A DNA stretch of 5,126 nucleotides from Euryarchaeota archaeon UBA13 (GTDB lineage Archaea > Thermoplasmatota > Poseidoniia > Poseidoniales > Poseidoniaceae), in assembly GCA_002495945.1 (NCBI GenBank), contig DAHU01000094.1:67394-72519 (forward strand), written 5' to 3'. Under the pieces are notes generated by a model. That model had not been told where the DNA came from, did not search any database, and worked only from the letters and a program-made list of their open reading frames with translations. This document shows positions 1 to 5,126 of the stretch, piece after piece. The stretch's first letter is position 1. Each line of letters starts with the position of its first letter. Position numbers and translations under genes: made by a program.

Positions 1-22
1 GCATGGCTATTGATGAAAATAG

Positions 23-36
23 TAGTATAGAGTAAA
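23..36 (+). promoter_or_regulatory. Possible TATA-type archaeal promoter of the isomerase gene
   Basis: An A/T-rich stretch containing TATAGAGTAAAA is followed by a short purine run. It is centred roughly 28 to 30 nt before the ATG codons at 58 and 61, the distance expected of an archaeal TATA box if the transcript is leaderless or nearly so. This is inference from position and composition only; in a 43% GC genome such a stretch can occur by chance, and the upstream context is cut off. Confidence 0.25.
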
Positions 37-57
37 AAGGATGACTCTAAGCATCAA

Positions 58-1140
58 ATGATGGCGGATATCAATTTTAGTGAATTGGCAACATCGCTTG
101 ATAGTGAAGACATGATCGGCTTCACTCGAGCGTTCGTTGAAGATATCCGCAAAGGCCTACGAAGTGTAAACCAAGAACGCTACCCTTGGATGGAAGAGAT
201 TGGCAACACAGAATGGAAGGGAGTGATTGCACTTGGCATGGGTGGCTCTGCAGCCGGTGGTGATTTTTTATCTGCACTATGCAATCTAAAGGGTAGCATA
301 CCAGTTGTTGTGCAAAGGGATTATGTTTTACCATCGTGGTGGGATGAAAAATGGTTGATTATCTCGACCTCACATAGTGGCAATACTGAGGAAGCCATAG
401 CAGCGACTGAAATAGCCCTAAAATTGGGTGCTACTGTGGTGGTAATATCAACCGGTGGCATACTATCAGGACTTGCTGAATTGCACTACAATTGTTATTT
501 CATCCCATCGATAGGTGGACAGCCTCCGCGTTCAGCATTCGGACATATATTCTCACGCCAATTAGCGCTATTTCGCGGCATTGGCATATTGCCAAACGAT
601 GACGATGATGAAGCAATGTTGCAGCGATTACAACTAATTGTCGAGGATTACGACTTCATAAACAATGATGATTCTGATGTTGTCGAACTAATCTCATACA
701 TGGCATCTCAACCAATTGCCCTGCTTGGACCAACAGAAATTATGCCAGCTCTCAATCGGTTCAAAAATCAACTTAACGAGAATTCAGCAAGATTTGCAAG
801 AATCGGAATCTTCCCTGAGATGAATCACAATGAGAGTGTTGCTTGGGGTGGGGTTGGTGATGACGCTGATTTTAGCGTTGGCGAAAACGTGATTTTGTTC
901 TTAACTTGGAATGGTATGCACTCGAGAGTAATCAAGCGTTTGGAATGGATGATTGCGCATACGCCTAGTGACATGGCATGGCGCATTCACGGTGAAGGTG
1001 AGTCATTACTTGAGGCATTGTTGCACCTATGCATAGTTATGGATTGGTTGTCAATTGCTTTAGGACTCATCCACGGTAAAGATCCATCGGCTATCGGACC
1101 AATTAACTCGTTGAAAAATTTCTTGGCCGGTCAAGATTAA
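58..1140 (+). CDS. Bifunctional phosphoglucose/phosphomannose isomerase (archaeal SIS-fold type)
   Basis: This cytosolic enzyme is predicted to interconvert glucose-6-P, mannose-6-P and fructose-6-P, linking central sugar metabolism to mannose-containing glycans. The 360-residue protein has two sugar-isomerase (SIS) halves. The first shows GMGGSAAGGD (60-69) and the phosphate-binding STSHSGNTEE (103-112). PPRSA (156-160) carries the conserved active-site Arg158. NQLNENSA (238-245) holds Glu241, the probable catalytic base. NHNES (256-260) holds His257, which aligns with the ring-opening histidine. The C-terminus ends in DPSAIGPINSLK (342-353), with the conserved Lys353. By family knowledge, a threonine in the DPT motif of the Pyrobaculum enzyme is linked to use of mannose-6-P; here it is Ser344. 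The length is slightly above the usual 300-350, because of an N-terminal extension and an acidic DDDD run at 181-184. Two ATG codons stand in tandem (58 and 61) and either may be used. AAAAAGG at 34-40 is too far from them (about 17 nt) to be a normal ribosome binding site. A strict PGI or PMI role is possible; the family call is firm. Confidence 0.93.
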   Translation: MMADINFSELATSLDSEDMIGFTRAFVEDIRKGLRSVNQERYPWMEEIGNTEWKGVIALGMGGSAAGGDFLSALCNLKGSIPVVVQRDYVLPSWWDEKWLIISTSHSGNTEEAIAATEIALKLGATVVVISTGGILSGLAELHYNCYFIPSIGGQPPRSAFGHIFSRQLALFRGIGILPNDDDDEAMLQRLQLIVEDYDFINNDDSDVVELISYMASQPIALLGPTEIMPALNRFKNQLNENSARFARIGIFPEMNHNESVAWGGVGDDADFSVGENVILFLTWNGMHSRVIKRLEWMIAHTPSDMAWRIHGEGESLLEALLHLCIVMDWLSIALGLIHGKDPSAIGPINSLKNFLAGQD

Positions 1141-1150
1141 GTCTACTAAA

Positions 1151-1771
1151 TCAGTATAGTTGTCCAGCAATTAACCGAGGATCCGGATATTTCTGAAGCG
1201 CATCATCACGCTCAGATAATTTCACGACCCCGGGTAAATCATTGACCTCTGGTCTAACCACTGAAATCTGTACATGTATGTGAGGTGGCCAACCACCGTT
1301 TTCCTGCTCATTACCGATTGTTGCAATAACTTGACCTTTACTTATTGACTGGCCAACTTCAACCATTTCCAAAGAAGTGGTTGAGAGATGCCCATGAAGT
1401 ACCCAAAACGTTCTCGGTGGAGTCAATTCACTCGAGCCAACAGTTACCGGCAAGGTCAGGTGATGTTCGGTAATTATTGTCGGACCATAAGAGCCGGCTT
1501 CAGGATTTATTCCCTTACTGTATACTACACCATCACCAAAAGCAAAGACTTCAGTATCCACTGGAGCGCCGATGTCTAAACCAACGTGAAGGTCGCGTTC
1601 ACCCCCGAATAGTTCGGTCGTGTACATACCAGGTCGGTGTTCATCATATCTTCCAATCTGATATTCAAAAGGGCACTCCCAATTTGAATTTGGCCCCTTT
1701 GTAAAGTCAAATACCCAATACTGCTCCGGCAGTTTCACTATTGGATGAAATAGCGAATCGGGGTCTGCCAT
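1151..1771 (-). CDS. M23 (LytM-like) zinc metallopeptidase-fold protein, no signal peptide
   Basis: The family hydrolyses peptide bonds, usually in peptidoglycan cross-bridges, with one zinc ion. The 206-residue protein keeps the full signature: HVGLD (62-66) gives zinc ligands His62 and Asp66, LHGHLS (125-130) gives catalytic His128, and PPHIHVQ (163-169) gives catalytic His164 and zinc ligand His166. The surrounding pattern also counts: IGRYDE..R (39-46) before the domain, YGPTIITEHH, ENGGWPPH, then DLPGV, SER and YPDPRL at the end. From memory, this matches the M23 module inside large aminoglycoside-phosphotransferase-like kinase / M23 / class III aminotransferase fusions related to hydroxylysine breakdown enzymes, here standing alone. 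The N-terminus (MADPDSLFHP) is charged and polar with no hydrophobic segment, so it should be cytosolic. An in-frame stop lies 7 codons upstream (1793-1795) with no other ATG between, which fixes the start. It converges on the isomerase gene and diverges from the membrane protein gene. The fold is sure; the substrate is unknown. Confidence 0.9.
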   Translation of the reverse strand: MADPDSLFHPIVKLPEQYWVFDFTKGPNSNWECPFEYQIGRYDEHRPGMYTTELFGGERDLHVGLDIGAPVDTEVFAFGDGVVYSKGINPEAGSYGPTIITEHHLTLPVTVGSSELTPPRTFWVLHGHLSTTSLEMVEVGQSISKGQVIATIGNEQENGGWPPHIHVQISVVRPEVNDLPGVVKLSERDDALQKYPDPRLIAGQLY

Positions 1772-1842
1772 GGCAGTCCTAATTCGCCGATATTATTGAT
1801 TATTGGCCGAAAAGTCAAGACCTTAATCGCATAGGCCTTTGT
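1772..1842. promoter_or_regulatory. Divergent intergenic region, probable two-way promoter
   Basis: These 71 nt separate the start of the M23 gene (minus) from the start of the membrane protein gene (plus), so both promoters should lie here or just inside the genes. The only strongly A/T-rich block is 1790-1804 (ATATTATTGATTATT). Read on the minus strand it is centred about 26 nt before the M23 ATG, a good place for a TATA box with a leaderless transcript. For the plus strand it is about 46 nt before the ATG, which would allow a leader near 20 nt. There is no Shine-Dalgarno sequence before either start. The promoter reading is inference. Confidence 0.35.
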
Positions 1843-4161
1843 ATGATTGTGGCTACTGCTGTGCTGTTAGCCATTAGTGTCATACCGGGATATGCTCTTT
1901 GCAAAGTACTTGATGGTACGGCTGACATATGGCGCAAGGCAATGCTTAGCCCTGCTTTGGGTTTATTGTTGATTTATGGGGTATGTGGACTTGTTGTGCT
2001 GAGTGGGCTTTGGACATGGAGCCTTGCATCTGCGGTAATATTATTGTTAAACACTCTTGCAATCGCTCACTTGAAGCGAAGAGTAAATATTGAGAAAGGG
2101 TTGACTGAGTGGCAAAAACTAGAGGCCGCAATGCACGGTATGGTGTTAGAGAATGATGACCAGGACATAACTGATGAGGTGTCTGCGCAGCAATGGTTTC
2201 AATCGAATAGGTTCAAATTCGGCATGGTGACTGGTGCCTTATTGTGTCTTGGGGTACTGATACTGCCCATGTTCCAAAAATTACCGTTTGGTGTTGACTG
2301 GATTGGTTTTGCAGTTTTAGCAGGCCAAATCTCAGAAAATGGCAACATGATTCTAAGCGGAGTGAATGAAGGCTCTTGGACATATCCTCCGGCTTTTCCT
2401 GCGTTGGCTGGTTGGCTAGGAGAACTGTTGGATATTGATACCGGAACTACAGTATTTCACCTTGGACACTACACTCTTGCTGTATTGATAATTGGTGTCG
2501 CTGGAGCGATGGATCACCACGGAGCAGGTGGGCAATTTTTTATCTCATTTGCCCTCGGATTTGGCCTTTTTGCTAAAGCCTATGATTCAGGATTCCCCAC
2601 CGTTGCAAGTCAGCTAGGACTGGTCGTAGGTTTGCTAGTACTGCTTCGTCCCTCATCTAGTAGAGGAGCGCACCATACACGTGGTTTCATAATAGCAGTT
2701 TCCTGTGTCGCCTTGATTCATCCAACTGGTGCGATTTACCTCGGTTTGTTGATGGTTGCTCACATAATAATCGGTTTGAGCCTCCGTTCGGAATACAGTG
2801 AAAACATGCAAAAATTATTCTTGTCATGTTCGATTTTAATTACCTTAGCAGCCGCTATTTCAGTGATATTCTTAGCGCCGAGGATGCTTGATACTGCCGT
2901 ATTTGCTGAATATGGATGGCAAGGAGGTCGACCCCTGATAACTTACAACGGTCTGTTGTTGATGTTGTCAATTCTTGCCGGCTGGAAATTACGTAAAACT
3001 GTCGAAGGTAGATTACTCATATCTTGGATTGCAATGCTGTGGGTGCTGACTGCAATTCACTTGATTGAAGGCTTACAGAATATTCCGGTACTATCTTTGC
3101 TTTCATACACCCTATACTCGATGGGATTACACGCATTTCACATCCCATTAGCGGCATTAGTAGCACTTTGGATAAGCCCTTCAACCGGACTAAATTCTCT
3201 TGAAGCGCAACGAGGGTTGTTGTCAATAAATTGGGACCCAACGCTAAACGAAAAATTCACGCGAGTATTGTCGAGCATAGTGCTGGTTGGCATCATAATC
3301 GCCAATGTTGTAGTCGTTCAGATTGCTCAGCACGATGAATTGAGGCCACTAACCAAGGGAGACCTAGCAATTAGAGACGCATTAGAAAAGTTACCCCCAG
3401 ACAGTATAGTTTACACCGAAAATAACCATTGGGGCTATGTTTACAACTTACGGAGTGACATTGAAACGACTAGTATTCCGTCGTTGGGACTGTTGAAAAT
3501 TGATGAAACTATTCACCCATTAGCAACTTCAGCAATAAAGTACGATAATGTGTCAAAAATAAATTCTCTCGGTATTGACTATGCGGTAAGTTCACCAATC
3601 GGAACTATCGGTTGGGAATTGGCAGAATCGAGATATTGGAGTATTGTAGAGGACTTTGATGGTAGTAGGTTGTGGCAATTTAATCCAGCAGGAAACTCTC
3701 AACAATCAATAATCGCTGCGGTAAATGAAACATATTGCGTCGAGGGTTGTGAATTACGCTTAGACCCGTGGCGTGATAATCGATACACAACCTTCGGGCA
3801 AATGGCTAGCGATTATCGCGCATTCATTGAGGAAGGAGATGCCTCAACAATAAGATTTGATTTGAGTAGGACTGCTTTTGTCAATTCGCAAACATGTTTA
3901 TTCTTCGAATCTGTTGGAAATGTTGAGCCATTCACAATAACGATTGGCAACCAAGCCACCAGAGTAGATAATACCGAGGCTGGCTGGCATCGGAACTGCT
4001 TCGTTCTCAATGAGACTCTAAATCAAATCTCAATGGATATTTCGTGGAGCGAATCAGCCGAATCAAGTCTTTGGATAAATCCCTCAGGCCTTTCTGGTCG
4101 GGGAGATAAATTGTTTGACTCAAGTGGAATAAGACTCCATTGGCTTGAAATTGACATTTGA
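1843..4161 (+). CDS. Multi-pass membrane protein, probable GT-C type glycosyltransferase with extracytoplasmic C-terminal domains
   Basis: This 772-residue protein is predicted to move a sugar from a polyprenyl-phosphate carrier to an acceptor outside the membrane. About 13 to 14 hydrophobic segments are visible by eye: near 2-19, 34-54, 57-77, 126-144, 208-222, 231-247, 256-269, 281-310 (probably two), 325-345, 367-382, 390-407, 415-445 and 475-494. The loop after the fourth segment holds GVDWIGF (150-156), with Asp152 as candidate for the acidic residue GT-C enzymes carry in their first large external loop, followed by WTYPPAFPALAGW (179-191), a pattern seen in archaeal GT-C-like proteins. 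Residues 495-772 are soluble: a mixed alpha/beta part to about 615, then a beta-rich part with Cys632, Cys636, Cys685 and Cys719 and a final IRLHWLEIDI. Three N-glycosylation sequons lie outside (Asn569, Asn628, Asn723). There is no alternative ATG/GTG/TTG start upstream before the in-frame stop at 1780-1782. A GT2 gene follows after 50 nt. The exact sugar and acceptor cannot be read; a polymerase or flippase-like role is less likely. Confidence 0.65.
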   Translation: MIVATAVLLAISVIPGYALCKVLDGTADIWRKAMLSPALGLLLIYGVCGLVVLSGLWTWSLASAVILLLNTLAIAHLKRRVNIEKGLTEWQKLEAAMHGMVLENDDQDITDEVSAQQWFQSNRFKFGMVTGALLCLGVLILPMFQKLPFGVDWIGFAVLAGQISENGNMILSGVNEGSWTYPPAFPALAGWLGELLDIDTGTTVFHLGHYTLAVLIIGVAGAMDHHGAGGQFFISFALGFGLFAKAYDSGFPTVASQLGLVVGLLVLLRPSSSRGAHHTRGFIIAVSCVALIHPTGAIYLGLLMVAHIIIGLSLRSEYSENMQKLFLSCSILITLAAAISVIFLAPRMLDTAVFAEYGWQGGRPLITYNGLLLMLSILAGWKLRKTVEGRLLISWIAMLWVLTAIHLIEGLQNIPVLSLLSYTLYSMGLHAFHIPLAALVALWISPSTGLNSLEAQRGLLSINWDPTLNEKFTRVLSSIVLVGIIIANVVVVQIAQHDELRPLTKGDLAIRDALEKLPPDSIVYTENNHWGYVYNLRSDIETTSIPSLGLLKIDETIHPLATSAIKYDNVSKINSLGIDYAVSSPIGTIGWELAESRYWSIVEDFDGSRLWQFNPAGNSQQSIIAAVNETYCVEGCELRLDPWRDNRYTTFGQMASDYRAFIEEGDASTIRFDLSRTAFVNSQTCLFFESVGNVEPFTITIGNQATRVDNTEAGWHRNCFVLNETLNQISMDISWSESAESSLWINPSGLSGRGDKLFDSSGIRLHWLEIDI

Positions 4162-4211
4162 ACGAATAATCTATCGAAGGCATCAAAACAGATTACAGCC
4201 TGACCGAGACG

Positions 4212-4946
4212 ATGAAGAATCTAGTTGTCATGCTCCCCACTTTAGATGAGGAGTATGGTTTACGGGAAATATTACCACAAATTCCAAAACAAAAACTGAG
4301 CGATTTGGGATGGGATGCTGAGGTTTGGGTCATCGATGGAGGTAGCAGTGATTTATCCATTGAAATTGCTGCTGAGTATGATTGCAAGGTTATCAAACAG
4401 GCCGGTTATGGCAAAGGTGCGGCTATGAGAACCGGTTTCAACAAATTCCTCCAGAGCAACATGGATGCTCTTGTTATGCTGGACTCTGATGGTACTTACG
4501 ACCCTTTGGAAATACCAAAATTCCTTGCCCAATTAGCCGAATATGATGTTGTTGTTGGCGATAGGTTACGCGGTAATATTGAGCCTGGAGCCATGACTCG
4601 ATTGAATTATTTTGGCAATCACATGTTGACATGGATTGCTTCAGCCCTTTATGGAGTATCAACCAATGACTTGTGCACTGGATATTGGGGTTTTAACAAA
4701 TCAGCAATTGCCAAATTAAAATTAAATTCTATGCGCTTTGAGATCGAGGCTGAAATGTATACTTCATGCGTCAAGGAAGGTTTGGAAATCGCAGCAATAC
4801 CGATTAATTATCGGTCGAGGATTGGTGAGGCAAAACTCGGCTCTGTTGTAGACGGATGGATAATATTCAAGAAATTATTAGTCCGACGAATTTTTCCCAA
4901 CCCTGTCGAAGTAATCACTGGGAAAGGAAACTTGGATATGGATTAA
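4212..4946 (+). CDS. GT2 family glycosyltransferase, dolichyl-phosphate mannose/glucose synthase type
   Basis: It is predicted to transfer mannose or glucose from GDP-Man or UDP-Glc to a polyprenyl (dolichyl) phosphate at the cytoplasmic face of the membrane. The 244-residue protein is a single GT-A domain: PTLDEE (9-14) at the first strand, VIDGGSSD (40-47) for the nucleotide, GYGKGAAMRTG (65-75), the metal-binding DSD (91-93) within MLDSDGTYDP, VVGDRLRG (114-121), DLCTGYWGF (153-161) in the acceptor region, EIEAEM (177-182), and IPINYRSRIGEAKL (196-209) with the conserved Arg-x-Gly-x-x-Lys near the end. There is no C-terminal membrane anchor or GtrA-like domain, so it resembles the short soluble DPM1-like enzymes; membrane contact would be peripheral. 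It lies 50 nt after the GT-C-like gene and 37 nt before asd, all in one direction, so co-transcription is possible. No ribosome binding site is evident. The donor sugar cannot be told from the sequence, though the nearby mannose-6-P isomerase favours mannose. Confidence 0.92.
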   Translation: MKNLVVMLPTLDEEYGLREILPQIPKQKLSDLGWDAEVWVIDGGSSDLSIEIAAEYDCKVIKQAGYGKGAAMRTGFNKFLQSNMDALVMLDSDGTYDPLEIPKFLAQLAEYDVVVGDRLRGNIEPGAMTRLNYFGNHMLTWIASALYGVSTNDLCTGYWGFNKSAIAKLKLNSMRFEIEAEMYTSCVKEGLEIAAIPINYRSRIGEAKLGSVVDGWIIFKKLLVRRIFPNPVEVITGKGNLDMD

Positions 4947-4983
4947 GCAAGCAATCAAATTCAATGACTTAGACCCTAACACC

Positions 4984-5126
4984 ATGAGCCGGTACAAGTG
5001 CCTAATTCTTGGCGCTAGTGGGCTAGTTGGTCAACGTTTGCAACAACGATTAGCCAATCATCCAATGTTTGAGATTGGTGCTGTGGCCGGTAGTCAAGCA
5101 ACTTTAGGCAGACCATTGAGTTCTAT
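4984..5126 (+). CDS. asd: Aspartate-semialdehyde dehydrogenase, archaeal/eukaryotic type, N-terminal part (cut by window edge)
   Basis: The enzyme reduces aspartyl-4-phosphate with NADPH to aspartate semialdehyde, the branch point to lysine, threonine and methionine. Only 47 whole codons are present. They begin MSRYKCLILGASGLVGQR, giving the Rossmann GxxGxxG loop (Gly10, Gly13, Gly16) followed by the Gln-Arg typical of this enzyme. Next comes NHPMFEIGAVAGS (25-37), matching the HP.FE....AS pattern that ends the second strand in archaeal and fungal forms. The related ArgC reductase usually reads GxxGYTGxEL here, which does not fit. The ATG at 4984 is the first start after the GT2 gene in this frame; a nearby ATG at 4964 runs straight into a stop. 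There is no Shine-Dalgarno sequence. The A/T-rich 4954-4965 lies about 25 nt upstream and could be a weak TATA box. The catalytic Cys and His lie beyond the window, so integrity cannot be judged. Confidence 0.87.
   Translation, partial: MSRYKCLILGASGLVGQRLQQRLANHPMFEIGAVAGSQATLGRPLSS

Noticed and set aside
3..35. Frame-3 reading MAIDENSSIE ending in TAA, as the tail of an upstream gene
   Set aside because: Only about ten codons are visible and no family can be recognised, so neither the gene nor its frame can be supported.
41..61. Six-codon ORF (MTLSIK) after AAAAAGG, overlapping the isomerase start, as a leader peptide
   Set aside because: Too short to separate from chance, with no regulatory codons or hairpin; the purine run is a better fit to promoter context.
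126..1436. Repeated CTCGAG hexamers (near 126, 921 and 1431)
   Set aside because: Three copies of a six-base palindrome inside unrelated coding sequences show no regular spacing or extended similarity, so chance is enough.
1388..1704. Plus-strand ORFs of 63 and 75 codons
   Set aside because: They lie wholly antisense to the M23 gene, whose motifs are clear; the products are low in hydrophobic order and resemble no family.
1151..1771. M23 gene as a mobile-element or phage cargo (endolysin)
   Set aside because: No holin, structural gene, integrase, tRNA scar or terminal repeat is seen nearby, and base composition looks like that of the neighbours.
3017..3241. Minus-strand ORF of 74 codons within the membrane protein gene
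   Set aside because: Antisense shadow of hydrophobic codons in the real gene; no motif and no start context.
4162..4211. Separate promoter or terminator between the GT-C-like and GT2 genes
   Set aside because: AATAATCTA at 4165-4173 is A/T-rich but lies about 40 nt before the ATG, and no hairpin or T-run is visible; too weak to list.
4193..4662. Minus-strand ORFs of 67 and 62 codons over the GT2 gene
   Set aside because: Antisense shadows of a gene with well-conserved motifs in the plus strand.

Overview
The window most likely comes from a marine, low-GC (about 43% by eye) euryarchaeon, with Marine Group II / Poseidoniia-like Thermoplasmatota as the best guess. The pointers are an archaeal-type bifunctional phosphoglucose/phosphomannose isomerase, the start of an archaeal/eukaryotic-type aspartate-semialdehyde dehydrogenase, a short archaeal-type dolichyl-phosphate sugar synthase, and no Shine-Dalgarno sequence well placed before any of the five starts, which suggests leaderless or short-leader mRNAs. 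The assignment is inferred from protein style only; there is no rRNA or other phylogenetic marker in the window.

Layout. 1-57: short upstream region with a possible TATA element. 58-1140 (+): SIS-fold PGI/PMI. 1151-1771 (-): a standalone M23 (LytM-like) zinc-peptidase-fold protein with no signal peptide, converging on the isomerase gene with only 10 nt between them. 1772-1842: a 71-nt divergent intergenic region, the probable two-way promoter. 1843-4161 (+): a 772-residue multi-pass membrane protein that looks like a GT-C glycosyltransferase, with a large extracytoplasmic C-terminal half. 4212-4946 (+): a GT2 enzyme of the dolichyl-phosphate mannose/glucose synthase type. 4984-5126 (+): the first 47 codons of asd, cut by the window edge. 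No gap between genes exceeds 71 nt. I see no RNA gene, CRISPR array, IS element or long repeat.

How the genes may work together. The isomerase can interconvert fructose-6-P with glucose-6-P and mannose-6-P, the entry to nucleotide sugars. The GT2 enzyme would move the sugar from a nucleotide donor onto a polyprenyl phosphate on the cytoplasmic face. The GT-C-like protein would use the lipid-linked sugar outside the cell. Three of the five genes thus fit a surface-glycan or protein-glycosylation route. The asd gene (lysine/threonine/methionine synthesis) is probably just a housekeeping neighbour. The M23 protein is the outlier: its sequence matches the M23 module known from large kinase/M23/class III aminotransferase fusion proteins, it keeps all metal and catalytic residues, yet it appears cytosolic and sits in a likely murein-free host. 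It is the most interesting item here. I found no clear evidence for an entirely new multi-gene system.
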